A DNA stretch of 64,000 bases from Protopterus annectens (GCF_019279795.1 NC_056730.1:615582771-615646770); one strand, 5' to 3'; numbered from the stretch's first letter, positions 50,263 to 63,630 are shown. Notes: generated from the sequence alone by a model not told the origin. Numbers and translations are program-made.

Positions 50263-53095
50263 TACTAGGCTAATGGCTCCAGGGCCCTTACAAGCCTAAC
50301 CAAGTTCAACCTGTGTTCTCAAAGGTATCTGGTTCAGGCAGACACTAAAATCATCACCTATTGTCCCTGTTCAAGAGGGACACAGGTGGAACCCCTGGGG
50401 GTAAATTTCCAGTTACCCATCCAGTCTTCCAAACTGCACTTAAATAGGGCCAATGAGGGGCTTTATTTAACATGAATATGAAGCTTGTTCCAAAGCTGGG
50501 GCAACCTCTGTGAGACAAATCTGTTGCTCCAGCAAGTTCTGTTGATGTCACATACCAGATTAAGGTCCTTTGAGTGAGTGACTTGTGTGCCATTTGACTT
50601 GCAAATGTGCAGCATTTCCATCAAAGCTGGGTTAGAGATTGTTATATATGCAAGGCGCAGGTCATCTCTGAGCAGTCTGCATGACAAAGAGTAATGTGAC
50701 AATGATTTCAGTCTGTCCACATAAGACAGAGCTTGAAGACCCTGAAATTTCTTCATAAGGAATCTTTCTGGTCTCTCCAATTACTGCAGGTGTTTGGAAA
50801 GGAGCATAACAAAGGCAGAGTTGTACTCTCTTACTGGCCTGATGAGGGAAGAGTACAGGGGGGTTATGATCTCTTTTTTCTGGAGGCAATGCCCTTATTT
50901 ATGAGATGAGCAATATAAAATGCCCTTCTTACCAATGTGGAGACATGGTGATTGAAGTTAAGGTTACTGTCAACCTCTGTGCCCAGATTGCTCACCACTG
51001 ACTGTGTGCTTATGGTATTGTTATTGATGTGGTAGTTTGCAGGAACATCACCCTTGCTGAAGCAGATGATAATGCATTTTTTGCATTAAGTTTAAGACCC
51101 TAACTTTGGCACTAGTCATTAGTCTGCATAAGACATTCTTGCAAGATGTTGACATCCCTAGGTGTTTCAGTGATCGCTCCCAGTTTACAGTCATCAGCAA
51201 ACTTTGTCAGCCACAGTCCTTTAGTTTTACCCTGCAATTCAGAGAAGAAGATTACGAACATTAGGGGTCACAGAACCAATCCTTGTAGAACACCACTGGT
51301 TATGGGTCTGCTAGAAGAGGTGGAATCCTCTATTTTGATTGTATGAGTTCTATCAGTGATCCACTTTTCAATGGGTTGATACCCAGATGGGTGAGTTTAT
51401 CAATGATGCCTGAGTGGGGGATTGAGTCAAAGGCCTTTGCTAAATCTAGGTAGGCCACATGCACAGATTTGCCCTTGTCTAGTCCTTTGGTGACTGTCTT
51501 GAAGAAGTCCTCCAAGTTTAACAGGCATGATCTCCCCTTGACAAAGTCAAATTGGGTGGGGTCAAGCATTTGGAGCTTGCCTATATCTTTGTTAATAAGG
51601 TCATGATGATACATTCCACGGCCTGACAGATAAGGCCGGTTAGGCTAATGGGTCTATAGTTCCCGCGGTCCATGGATGCACCCCTTTATACAAAGGGAGT
51701 ATGGTAGCTGTTTTCCATTCTATTGGGATGAAGCCAGTGCTTGGGCTGTGACTGAAAAGTGTGCTCAAGAGTGATACTAATTCCTGTTTTAATCCATGTA
51801 GAACACAGACTGGGATGTTGTCTGGTCCCATAGAGGCTGTGTTTTTGGCCTTGGAGAGGACACTTAAGACCTGCTCCACAGAGATACTAGGCAGGGGACA
51901 GGTGTTTGTGATGCTTTGGGGTATATGTGGTGAGGACAGTGGACCGAAGTTTTCACTAAACCTGTCAGCCAGAAAGTTTACTATATCCACAGGTTCTATA
52001 TGTGGAGTACCATTTATGAGGAGTTCAGCACAAATCTGGGCCTTACCTTTGAGGTTACGGATGTAACTAAAGAATGCCTTGTAGTTATCCTTAGTTAAGG
52101 AAGCTAATTTGGATTTGTAGTTAGCTTTGGAAGACTTCACTATGAGTCTTATTTACTTGTTTAAGTTGAGAAGGGAGTGTTTCCAGTTTTGAGACCATTC
52201 CTTCCTGCTCTTAGGCAGCAATTTCTTTCTCTTATTGTATAGCCTATTAGTGGCAGTTGTCAATGAGGCAGGTTTGTTTTTCTTTGTAGATCTTACTTTG
52301 GTTCAATCAGGTATGGCAGAGTCAATACAATTGTACAGGTGCTTGTATAAAGCATTGATGTAAAACTCAACTTAGTTGTCTGTTCCAAAAGTGGGTGGAG
52401 GGGTGATTAAGCTATTTATGCCATTGTGTAAAAAGTTGTAATTGGCCTTGGAGAAGTTTTTTAGTCTAGTTGTTGCTAAGGGGGTGGGGAGTCTTGTGTC
52501 ATAGTTACTTCTAGAGAGACTGATTGGTGGTCAGATCTCACCAGAGATGGCCCCTCATTGGGATTGGTGCAGCAGTCTCCCATGTTGTTGAGCACCAGAT
52601 CCAGGATGTTTGAGCCCCCTTGTGGGTGTGTCAACCAGATGGTCCAGGCCACTTGAGTTAACGAAGTCCAGAAACCTTTGGACAAGTGAGTTAGAACACT
52701 TATAATTTACCCACTCTCTGGATGGGTAATTAAAGTCACCCAAAACCAGGGTGTTTGGTTGTATCTTGATTGACTTAAGTAGATGCAAGTAGGCTGAGTG
52801 GATGTCCTGATTCATGGAGGGGGTCCTATAGCTTGCAGTGAATAAAAATGGGTCTTACCTACAGTCCCTTGCACCTGAAGTAATTCAAGGGAATCATGCT
52901 GTTTAACCAATCTAGAGGTGTATTTATGTCTTTAATTAATATTGATACACCACCTCCTTTAGTTTTCATGCCTTCAGTTTGTGGTAAACGTCTTGATATA
53001 ACCTTGTTCTGCCCATACATAAAGGCTAAAAAACTACCATGGGAATATAAAGTTAGGATTCTTAAAACCTTCATACATCAATTGACTAGTGTTAT
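50262..53095 (-). pseudogene. CR1 LINE copy 2b (endonuclease to 3' end)
   Basis: The longest minus-strand CR1. Endonuclease: KGGGVSILIKDINTPLDWL (52920-52980), LVLGDFNYPSREW (about 52745) and LVRSDHQSVSLEV (about 52530). RT: SMGPDNIPVCVLHGLKQEL and FIPIEWKTATILPLYKG (51690-51830), DPTQFDFVKGRSCLLN, VAYLDLAKAFDSIPHSGIID (motif A, about 51410), FADDCKLG (motif C, about 51190). C-terminus: ERPERFLMKKFQGLQALSYV (about 50740) and QRLPQLWNKL. Several stops and frameshifts are present. Only the RT0-RT1 and motif A-B blocks stay open. Confidence 0.85.
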
Positions 53096-53119
53096 ATGAC
53101 TTTAAGATGTCAGGAAAAT

Positions 53120-53158
<39 letters not shown>

Positions 53159-54480
53159 TATTGGCCAGGCATCAAAATGCACTATAACATAGGTAGAAAA
53201 AAGTGTCCATACCTTCTTCCACTACGATGGATTGTTTTTAGAATTGTCACAATGAGGGAGGAACTTTCATAACTTTTTATTTCCTCTTCACCAAGATGCA
53301 GATAATATCTTTAAACATCGGCTTATCATCATAGAAAAACTTTTTGTTTTAATCACTTGACCAATACACTGAATGCCCGATCCTCAAATACACTCTTTTA
53401 GGGCACAAAAATCTATATAAAGTGCTTCTGATTTCTCTCAGTCAATTTTATAATTATAGATTTATTTGCAAAACTTTTGAAAACCTTCATGGCCGTAAGA
53501 AGGGAATTGAGTATATTAGCAGGATGAGACAGAGGTCATTCACATACAAATGTAGGGAGATACTGCACCTCTCTATATGTTTTCTAGTCTTTTAATAAAA
53601 AGATGTGTCTAATGCTATCCCTAATTTATCTCCTTGGGATGAGCCCTGATTGGTCAGGACAGCTTACGAGGTACATCTCAAGTTTCAGTCTTCCAGGCCA
53701 TATGGTCATATATAAACTGTACTCAGTACATACATGTTCGGGTGAGATGAGACTCATTTGCAGTGCAGGTATGTGAGCAGTGTCAGCTTAAACAACACGC
53801 TGTAGTCACACAGTAGGCAAAGGGAAAATAAGGGAATCAAGCACGGTTTATAGGATGCAGCTCCTTAGCAGTTCATAGCTTTTTTATCTCTTTTTAAGGT
53901 ATAGCTTCATGAGGGTGGAGGGGGCCTTAAAGACTGATGCAGGTTGAAATGTTTCTGCAAAAGCCTCAGAACCTTTAGAAGCAGGTGTTCATTAATTTGA
54001 CTGGTATGTTAAAAGGGCATATTTCTTTACAATCTTACAGGTACTTTATTACTCCCCATCATCTCTTCTTCTGCAAATGGTTTGTGAAGATCTTCCATGT
54101 TTTAGTCTAGTTGATTAAAAATGCTTGGATTTCTTCCTCTTGAATGTTTATAGAAGCTTCCCATTAACTTCATCAAGGACTCCTGAAACATATTAAGATG
54201 GTCTGTGGTTAAGAAATTAAAGGAATTAGAGTGGTGCAATAGTGAGTGCCAGTCTTTTTCCCTACTGTCTTAGAGTTTTATTCTCTTAATTATCACATTT
54301 AACCACTCTAACTTTCCTAAATAAAGAATTCCTCAAGTCACACTGGCTGTGCCCCTGTACCAAACCTGACTAACAAAAAGTTCAGGCCTGTACCACCCCA
54401 GAATTCCACCACTTCCCTCTAGGATGACAATTGCAATTGAAGCATGTGAGATTATTTACTTAAGTTCTGTGCCTGTTTTA
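53096..54480. other. No recognised gene; (AG)n at 53121-53155
   Basis: A pure AG run of about 35 bases directly follows the 5' boundary of the CR1 copy. I found no domain or element end in the rest. Confidence 0.5.
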
Positions 54481-54589
54481 TATAGTGTGTAAAGCCAATT
54501 GTTGTATTTTTATTCTCTATTTCAACTACATGTATAGCCAATTGTTTTATTTTTATCTCTATTTCAAATATATGTAAAGCCTATAGTAA

Positions 54590-54731
54590 TTTTTACTGTC
54601 TTAGCATCTATTATGTTATCTGTACCTTCTTTTTGGAGCTTTTCTCCCCGGGCCTCTACTGAAAATGGACATGTATCCAGCTAGACTAGCCCGGTAAACA
54701 AATGTAAAATAAATAAATAAATAAATAAATA
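54590..54731 (+). repeat. SINE-like repeat with (AAAT)n tail
   Basis: Contains GGAGCTTTTCTCCCCGGGCC and CTAGCCCGGTAAACAAATG and ends in (AAAT)n at 54707-54731. It matches the inverse fragment at 45505-45600. Just upstream (54490-54580) lie two copies of a 46-base unit starting GTAAAGCCAATTGT or GTATAGCCAATTGT. Confidence 0.6.
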
Positions 54732-54804
54732 GTACTGACACTTAAAAAGCAGTGACAAAACATGTATAATATAATATTTATTGCATAATTAAATTTAGGA
54801 ATCA

Positions 54805-54955
54805 GAGTCACTGCTCGACAGAGGCACAGCAAAATAATGGGTATAGTTCCCCATACTAAAGGGGTGGCGTAAGCCACAAAACTATGGGCTAGGCTTGTAA
54901 ATGCCCTCGGGCAGATAGCCTAGTATGAACCTATGAACCTATGAACCTATGAACA
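54805..54955 (+). repeat. CR1 3' end, strongly 5'-truncated
   Basis: Has the family 3' UTR (GGGCTAGGCTTGTAAATGCC, then GATAGCCTAGTATGAACC) and four near-perfect CTATGAAC octamers at the end (to 54955). Octamer tails are a hallmark of CR1 LINEs. Confidence 0.8.
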
Positions 54956-56590
54956 AATGACACTGCTCCTGCTTCATGGCTGCCATTATATTGGATGCAT
55001 GATTCCAGGCTATTTTGCAGTCTGTTTCTTGCATGAGACAGTGTTCATGATTGCATCTTGGAGATGAGGTAGCATTTAAATGCACTGCATTGCATTTATA
55101 TTATGGGCCAGTTTAGTTTGTTTCATGTGCATCCTTGATCCAAGTCACTTGCACCACAAGCTCTTTTGTAAATTCAGAAGTTCTAGTACTTGCTCCTCAA
55201 GACATTTTCAAAATTCAGAGAGGTTGGTATAGAAGGTTAGTAATCTTCAAATGTGGGGTAGCTGTTTTAGTCTTAAAAGTATAGCAGCAGTATTAAGAAC
55301 TGATGGCCAGAGATGACAGAATGCTACAACAGGATGAGGTAATAGTTATGTAAGCCATGGATAATATTGAAAAGAGAAGTGTGTGCATTCTATGATGTCT
55401 CTTGCAGAGGGACATGCAAGACTTAGGAGGCCAGTGGAATCACAAACTGATTTGTAGTATTTTTTTCTACTGTTTTTTTTTTTTTTTTTTTTTTTTTTTT
55501 TGGATACTGCCTTTTCTCACAGATTTATTTAGAGATGGTATAAAGTTAAAATCCAGTGGGTATTATGAGCTTCCTTTGTTGACCTCCGTAATTTTGGTTG
55601 CTGTTCCCTTCACCGTTATCATTATGAATTTTGGAATGGAGATATATTGTGATAATCACAAAGCCCTGATTACACCATTCTCCTGTTAGCCTTGTAACCA
55701 TACTGCCAAGGCCATCAAGCCCATTAAGAGAGGATTTAACCAAGGCAACTATTCCCCTCTTTTTGTGGATGGAAATGAAGATAAAGCCATCACTTCATAT
55801 CTCAAGTGATAGAGATTCAGACATTCCAGAAGACTGATGTGAATTTCATGTAAGAAAATTATATAAGACCATATCAAATTGAAGTGTTGTAAATAGTAGG
55901 GTCCCTTATTGGGCAATTTAGAGCACTGATTTGTCAGAAATCTAGCTTAAGCTTCATCTGGAAGATTGGTGGTTTTAGAAAAAGATACCTTCAACCCAGG
56001 TCATGGCTTCTAGTGGCGTCTTAGATCTAATTTCAGATATGCTAAACAATCTGCACTGTAAAGTATGAAGTAAGATACTTAAAAATTATACTGACAGGCA
56101 ATATTGTACAAAATATCACTTTAGGACCTCTTATTCACTATCATCTACAAAATTCACCACTGTGTTAAATATATACCTGAAAATAACTGCTCACAGCATA
56201 GATGTCAGAGCCTTCGGCAAAGATGTACACAGAGTTCAGGTGTTATAAGGAAAAAGGGAAATGAAAGAAAATGAGCATTTTCTAATTCATTGGTAGTGCA
56301 AGGATTCATTGCCTGAAACCATCCTTCTTCCTTCTAGTTTCAGACTTCAGAGTTAGTTTATTTGTGTCAGGATTAGGCTGTGTTTGTATGGCAGTTTATT
56401 GGCACTGCTTAGTGCTATTACTAACAGTAGTGCCCTGCTAGCTGTAGCTATTTGACTGCTTACTCGCATAACCACAAGCCCTTCCTTAATTCAAGTCTTT
56501 AATTTCAAGTCTTTATTTCTATAGCTTTTCATTCTAAATGACTTTCTTCTGTTGTTTTCTCTTTGCTGTTTTTGCTTATTTCAGTTAAGC
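54956..56590. other. No recognised gene; poly(T) at 55473-55501
   Basis: On the minus strand a run of 29 A is preceded by AATAAA about 25 bases upstream, as at the 3' end of a retroposed transcript, but I could not identify the source in the next kilobase. Confidence 0.5.
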
Positions 56591-56599
56591 AATGGACCT

Positions 56600-58270
56600 T
56601 ATAGTTCAGAACACTATTATATCCTAGAGATGCAGGAGGTAAAGATTGAGGAAAATAAAGAAAATACAGCTTCTGTGGGACCTGACAATATCCCTGGCTG
56701 TGTTCTACATGAACAACAGAGTGAACTGGCACCTCACCTGTGTGCCCTGTTCAATCACAGCCTCACCTCAGGCTTTGTCCCTACTGAATGGTGTACTGCT
56801 ACAGTCATCCCTTTGCACAAAGGAGGAGGAACTACAGACTCTGGGAACTATCGCCCCATTAGCCTGATGAATCTGATATGCAAAGCAATGGAAAGCATCA
56901 TCATGGACCTAATGAACAAGGATATAGGGAATCTGCAAACTCTGGATCCCACACAGTTTGGTTTTTTGAAGGGTAGATCATGTCTGCTCAACTAGGTCGA
57001 CTTCTTTAAGTCAGTCACCAGAGCTGTGGATGAGGCCAAGGTGGTTCATACAGCCTACCTTGATCTGACCAAGGCCTTTGATACCATTCCCCACTCAGGA
57101 ATCATAGAAAAACTCACTAAGCTAGGCATCAACCCCTATATCACTAGATGGGTTGCAAACTGTCTCACAGATAGAACCCACAGTGTGAAAGTAGCTGACT
57201 CCAAGTCCGACTGCCAACCAGTTACGAGTGGAGTCACACAGGGTTTGCTCCTGGGTCCTCTCCTGTTTGGTATCTACTTCTGTGAAGTCCAGGCCAACAC
57301 GAAGGGACTCTGGCTGACAAAGTTCGCAGACGATTACTAGTTGGGAGCTATTATTAACTCCCCAAGTGATGTTGACATCCTGCAGAAAGGCCTCACTGAG
57401 ACCAATGACTGGTGTCAAAACCATGTCCTTAAGCTCAATGCCAAAAAATGTGTTGTCACCCCCTTTGGGAAAAACTCGGTTCCTATGAATTACCACATCG
57501 ATGGCATTCCACTGAACACAGAAGGCGTTATAAGAGATCTGGGAACACAGATTGACAGCAACGTCTCTTTTGACCACCACATTGCCACTGTGGTCAGAAT
57601 GTCTTTCTATGTGGCACATCTCATTACTAAGGGTTTTGCATCCAGGAAGAAAGAGGTCATTGTCTCCCTCGACTCTTCCCGCATTAGGCCAATCATCGAG
57701 TACAATGCCCCATTTGGCATGTACCTCACTAGACACCTGCAGCAACTGGAGAGGCCACAAAAGTACCTCACAAAGTGGATCCATGGCCTTAAACAGTTGA
57801 CCTATATGGACAGACTAAAAAAACTCCAACTATTCTCTGTCTCATATCACCTACTTAAAGGTGATCTCTGCTTGACTTGCAAAGCCATGTCTGACCCAGT
57901 TCTGTTAGAAATGCTACATCTAAAGAAATCCCAATCTCTCCACACCACATGCTCCAGAGACCTCAACCTCATTACCACAATCAACAGAACATGCTGGAGG
58001 GACAGGTTCATAACCCAGAGACTGCCCATGCTATGGATAGAGTTCCCATACATGTCAAACAGAGCACATCACTGGCCTCTTTAAGAGAAATCTTGATGAG
58101 TGGATGGGAAATAGAAAATTCATGTTGGAGATCATTCCAATGGCTCTACTCGACAGAGGCACTGGGAACTAATGTTGGGTGGCATGATGCCAGGGTAATC
58201 CTATGGTACTAGGCTTGTAAAGGTTCCAGGGCCATTAGTCTAGTACACACCTATGAACTTATGAACTTTG
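56600..58270 (+). pseudogene. CR1 LINE copy 3 (best-preserved RT)
   Basis: 5'-truncated. RT: SVGPDNIPGCVLHEQQSELA, WCTATVIPLHKGGGTTDSGN, YRPISLMNLICKAMESIIMD, FLKGRSCLL, then TAG 56993-56995, AYLDLTKAFDTIPHSGIIEK (motif A), SGVTQGLLLGPLLFGIYF (motif B) and LTKFADDY (motif C), followed by TAG 57338-57340. C-terminus: NAKKCVVTPFGKN, VIRDLGTQIDSNVSFDHH, KKEVIVSLDSSRIRPIIEYN, APFGMYLTRHLQQLERPQKY. A missing base near 58040 shifts the last 40 codons. Only two stops and one frameshift make it the youngest-looking CR1 here. The 3' tail ends ACCTATGAACTTATGAAC. Confidence 0.88.
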
Positions 58271-58387
58271 TCTCACCTTACTCATGAGTGTTAAGCCTAA
58301 ACCTGCTCCTGCCCCAACCCTGACCCTGCATCTTAATTAACAAAAAAAACTTTCTCTAACAGTGCCACTATTCAAGATGCTTGGACA

Positions 58388-58388
<1 letters not shown>

Positions 58389-58451
<63 letters not shown>
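58389..58451. repeat. (CA)n microsatellite
   Basis: Pure CA run of about 63 bases. Confidence 0.97.
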
Positions 58452-58453
<2 letters not shown>

Positions 58454-58687
58454 TATAAAACTAAACCTATCCCCTTCCCTAACCCTTACTCTAACCAGCA
58501 AACAATTGCACAAAAACACAAACAACTCTGCCCTGCACATAAATACTCACACACTATAGAACTTCACCCCACTTATAACCTGCATTCAGTGTAAGACACA
58601 GGCAATAAATAGCACAATCAATCTACTTCTCCCAACCAGATATTCTTTCAAACAATTTGATGGTAACTATATATATTTATATATACA

Positions 58688-59240
<553 letters not shown>

Positions 59241-59249
59241 AGCTATGGA

Positions 59250-60184
59250 GCAGATGACTGCAAACTAGGAGCCATAATCGAAACTCCTAATGATGTGGAC
59301 ATCCTACAAAAGGGCATCACTGAGACAGATGCCTGGTGTCAAAGCCATGGTTTCAAGCTCATTGTCAAAAAGTGCATTGTCATCTCCTTTGGTAAAAACA
59401 CTGTACCCATGAACTACCACATAGGCGGTAGTCTACTTAACACCGAACGTGTGATAAGAGACCTTGGGACACAAGTGGACAGCAGTCTCTCCTTTGATAA
59501 TCACATCGCCACAGTGGTCAGGAAATCCTTCTACATGGCACACCTCATCACAAAATGTTTCTCATCCAGAAAAAAAGAGGTCATTGTTCACCTCTACTCA
59601 TCACTCATTAGACCCATCATAGAGTACAACGCTCCTTTTGGTATGTACCTCACAAGACATCTACAACAACTGGAAAGGCCGCAAAAATACCTCACAAAGA
59701 GGATTACTGGCCACAAACAGATGCCTTACGCAGACCAACTAAAAAAACTCCAGCTTTACTCCATCGCATATCGCTACTCAGAGGAGATCTCTGCCTAACA
59801 TACAAAGCTATGTCAAACCCAGAACTGTTGGACATGCTCCACTTAAAGAAATCCCAATCCCTCCGAGCTACACACTCTAGGGACCTAAACCTTGTAACCA
59901 CAATAAACAGAACATGCTGGAGGGATAGATTCATGTCCAAGAGACTTCCCATACTCTGGAACAGACTCCCTATCTATGTCAAACAGAGCTCCTCATTAGC
60001 AGTCTTCAAGAAAAATCTTGATGATTGGATGGGTAATAGGAAATTCACCCCAGGGATTACTTCTGTGATTCTGCATGACAAGGGCACAGGAAAATAATTT
60101 TCTTGGGTGGCCAGGGTACGTTTTTGGCTAGACTTGTATAGGCCCTAGGGCCAATAGCCTAGTACCTACCTGTGAACCTATGAA
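59250..60184 (+). pseudogene. CR1 LINE copy 4 (C-terminal third)
   Basis: 5'-truncated just at RT motif C (ADDCKLGAI). It then continues as DVDILQKGITETDAWCQSHG, VIRDLGTQVDSSLSFDNHIA, KEVIVHLYSSLIRPIIEYNA, FGMYLTRHLQQLERPQKYL and DQLKKLQLYSIAYR. A frameshift near 59775 ends this frame, and the neighbouring frame continues with MSNPELLDMLHLKKSQSLRA, INRTCWRDRFMSKRLPILWN, and FKKNLDDWMGNRKF at 60005-60045. The 3' end has CCTGTGAACCTATGAA. Confidence 0.85.
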
Positions 60185-60589
60185 AGGGCATTTTAAGGTA
60201 AGTTTTATGTTAGATTTAGCACATATTACTAAGATGGAGTTGGGGGTGAGTGCTAGGAATTTAACTGTGGGTCTATTTAATATTCCAACAGACCTAGGCA
60301 AGAATTGCAGTAGGAAAGACTACTTGTGTTTTGTTAATAAACTTTAAAAAAAGGACTGCAAGTGACCAAAAAGTGATATTAAGCAGCTAAAGAAGGGATC
60401 TGTTTCCAGTGTATTGTACATCCTACATTATACACAAATATAGTCATAGCATGGTGCTCCAGAAAGAAAAAGAAAAAAAGAAAACAGCAGTTGGGGAGAG
60501 GATAAAAGAAGAAACATATCACTAGTTTATAGCACATTGTGGTTTGGCTAGTCAGCAAACATGCAGAAAGAAGGAAATGATCCATGTCA

Positions 60590-61944
60590 AAGCCATTTCA
60601 TGGTCAAATGGGGCTCTAAGCAGGGAAATAGAGCAGCTTTACTTCCACCTCTATAGACTAGAGATCCAACATGCCTTCATATTTACAGGCACAGAGAGTC
60701 CTGGACTTCATGAGTAAAAACACCCTTGACCAAATAGTGAAAATGCCCACTAGAGGCTCCAACATACTGGACTTCATACTCACAAATATGGGAGAAAGCT
60801 GCACTCCCCCTCCCCCATGTCTCATCCTCCATGATAAGGTCTAACCATAAAGCTGCCTGCTTCAATATCAAAATCAACTCTGTAACCCCAGTACAACCAG
60901 TAACATTTCAGAACTATTTCAAGGCAAGCTATCCCTTTCATTAAGTTATGGTTTGCCAAAATTCATGCCTCCCCCAAATTCAAGGATCACAGCAGTCTAT
61001 GTCAAATTGCTCTCAGAAACTCTGCAAACATATGTCAATGGCTGGATAGAGACTGCTGCGCCTACTAGAAATAAGCCCAGAATTAACTCCAGAGGCAAAC
61101 CACCCTGGTGGCAACCCAAATTACACATGATATGCAACAAAAGATTAAAAAATATGGAAAAATCAGGAAGGGTAATTCTCATGAAGATAAAAACTCTCTC
61201 ATCAAACTAAATAGGAAACTAAGAGGACTAATTAGGGCAAAAAGCCAACTTTGAAGTTAAGATAGCCTCCCAGGTAAAATATAACCATACAGCCTTTTTA
61301 GGTATGTCAAAAACCTCAAGGGCAGCACACAACTGCATGCTGAACTGGTGATTAATGGTTCCATATTCACTGAAGCCTGGTAAAATTCATCTCCAGCTTT
61401 ACTTCCTATCACCCCAACAGTCCCTCAAGAAATACCCTCACACATAACCCCATCCAACTATAAATAGGGACCATGTACTGGCTGCACTCGTCAAAGTCAA
61501 GAACATGGCCTTAATGGCCCCCAATAATGTCCCATGTTGATTCTGGAACAGTCTGAAATGCAACTTATCAGGACCCCTGGAATCACTATTTAACTTTATG
61601 CTTAAAACAGGATTTGTGCCATGATAATGGAGGACTTTGATGGTCATCCCCCTTCATAAGGGTGGACCTTCGACAGATCCTAGAAACTGCAGACCCCTTT
61701 AGTCTGACTAGTTTTATTTGAAAAGGCATGGAAAGAATTATCATGGAAATTGTCAATGAGGACATTAGAGACCTCCAGGAACTGGATCAAAGGAAGGTTA
61801 TGCTTACTGAACCTGGTGGACTACTTTGAAAAGGTTGCTAAGGCAATGAATGAGAAAAATGCTGTACATGCACTCTATCTAGATCTATCTAAAGCATTTG
61901 ATATAATACCCCACTCAGGTTTTGTCAACTATGGAACTAGCCAT
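60590..61944 (+). pseudogene. CR1 LINE copy 5, 5' part
   Basis: Endonuclease fragment QRVLDFMSKNTLDQIVKMPT and NILDFILTNMGESCT (about 60690-60810), then a degraded spacer, then RT pieces around 61500-61925: a block like LMVIPLHKGG, GRLCLLNLVDYFEKVAKAMN, and ALYLDLSKAFDIIPHSGFV (motif A). It is interrupted after 61945 by a tRNA-like insertion and resumes at about 62160. Stops are frequent. Confidence 0.8.
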
Positions 61945-62160
61945 AGATTAGTACTAAGCTAACTGCCCTTGCAAGCCATTTTAAGCCTAGCCAATTATTC
62001 CTTGTAAGACTCAAATCCTGCACCTTGTGTTTGTAAGGCAGACAACTTAACCATTAGGCCACCCTCCCAATAATAAACAGTATCTGCAAGGCTCAAACCC
62101 AGGATCCTGCAAACCATACACTAAGTGATGCACCACTACGCCATGACAGACCATAAATCC
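61945..62160 (-). mobile_element. SINE insertion with two tRNA-like heads
   Basis: Splits the CR1 frame between HSGFV and ITHGIVSWLTG. On the minus strand, two tRNA-like units follow each other. One (about 62085-62150) has TGGCGTAGTGG and GGGTTTGAGCC as box A and B. The other (about 62010-62070) has TGGCCTAATGGTTA and a box-B-like GGATTTGAGTC. Neither shows a clean cloverleaf by eye, so I call them SINE parts rather than tRNA genes. Confidence 0.65.
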
Positions 62161-63322
62161 CTTTATAACACATGGGATAGTTAGCTGGCTCACAGGTAGG
62201 ATCCAAAAGGCTAGGATCAGTGACTCCACCTCCACAAAGAGGTCGGTTACCAGACTGGTCACTAGTGGATTCCCTCAGGGCTCTCTGCTGGACTCTCCCC
62301 TCTTTGGCATCTACTTCTCAGAGGTCAAAGCCAATGTCAAAGGACTTTGGCTAACTAAGTTTGCAGATTATTGCAAAATAGAAGCAGTCACTGAATCTCC
62401 CAAGATGAGAACACCCTTCAGGAAGGTTTAGTACAGACAAATTCTTGGTGCCAAAACCATAGCTTAAAATTCAGTGCCAAAAAATGCATTGTAGCACATT
62501 TTGGGAAGTCACAATTACCCTTACTCTGCTTGCATAACTATGTCATCAATAATACACCCCTAAATGTTGATTCACTAGTCAGGTATCTGCTAACTCATGT
62601 AGATAGTAACCTAGCCTTCAACCAACATGTGTCCAAAATAGAATGAAAATCCTTTTATGTTGCTCAACTTATAAGTAAGGGCATTGCATTTATGTCTAGA
62701 GAGGTCATTGTATCACTGTACGTGGACCTCATTAGACCTATCATAGAGTATAATGCCCCCTTTTTGTATCTACCTTATCAAACATGTTCAGCTGCTTGAA
62801 TGTCCACAAAGGCTCCTTACAAAATGAATACAGGGAGTAAACAAAATTTCCTACACTGATCACCTTGAAGCATTTTCTTTACTCTGTATCATACAGACTA
62901 CTGAGAGGTGATTCTTGCCTGGTGTACAAGGCATCCCTGGAACTTGTTTTGATGAACCTTTAGCAAATCTGCAAAACAAATAGCAACAGAACGACTATAT
63001 CAAAAGACCTAAATTTTGCTTGCAGCATAAACAGGACATGTTAGAGATACAGATGTGTTTCTCAGAAGGTTTGGAACAAGCTTCCCATCCATGTACAGCA
63101 GAGTTCCTCACTGACTCTATTTAAGTGAAGCTTGGACCAATGGATGAGTAATTGGAAATTCACCACTGGTATGGCACCTATGTCTCTGATGAACAGAGTC
63201 AGTCAATAAATTAACCTCTTATAAAAATCAAATTTGTGGATCACCTTTGGATTGCATAGTTAGGCTTATAAGGGCCCTACTGGTCGTTAACCTAGTATAC
63301 ACCTATGATTCTATGAACCTAT
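62160..63322 (+). pseudogene. CR1 LINE copy 5, 3' part
   Basis: RT motif B and C: SGFPQGSLLDSPLFGIYF and LTKFADYCKIEAV (the second Asp of the usual ADD is Tyr). Then relics of the C-terminus: REVIVSLYVDLIRPIIEYNA (about 62700), YRLLRGDSCLVYKA (about 62890), and, close to the end, WMSNWKF-like sequence. The 3' tail (GATTCTATGAACCTATGAA) ends at about 63322. Confidence 0.82.
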
Positions 63323-63630
63323 GAAAAACAGCCATTGTAATGCCATTACACAAAGATGTCCCAACCACAGACTCATATAACTATAAAATCATTAGTCCCC
63401 CTAGCCTCATATGTAAAGCTATGGAGTGCATCATCTCAGACTTAATTAATCTGGACACAGAAAATCTCTTAATCTTGGACTCTCATCAACCTGGCTTTAT
63501 CAAAGGAATGCCCTGCCATTTTAGCCTCATTAATTTCTTTGAAAAAGTAACTGAAGCAGTGGATAGTGGCTATGCAGTACATATAGTATATCTAGGCCTG
63601 GCCATGGCCTTTGACAATATTCAAAACCAA
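63323..63630 (+). pseudogene. CR1 LINE copy 6 (RT N-terminal part), interrupted
   Basis: Begins directly at the tail of copy 5 with KTAIVMPLHKDVPTTDSYNY. It continues with LICKAMECIISDLINLDTEN, HQPGFIKGMPCHFSLINFFE, EAVDSGYAVHIVYLGLAMAF (motif A region; the usual LDL Asp is Gly, but the FDN of AFDN remains). It is cut after about 63625 by the insertion of a second PLE. Confidence 0.8.

Noticed and set aside
62010..62150. Functional tRNA genes on the minus strand
   Set aside because: Box A and B are recognisable, but I could not draw a convincing acceptor stem and anticodon arm, and the location inside a CR1 insertion fits a SINE better.
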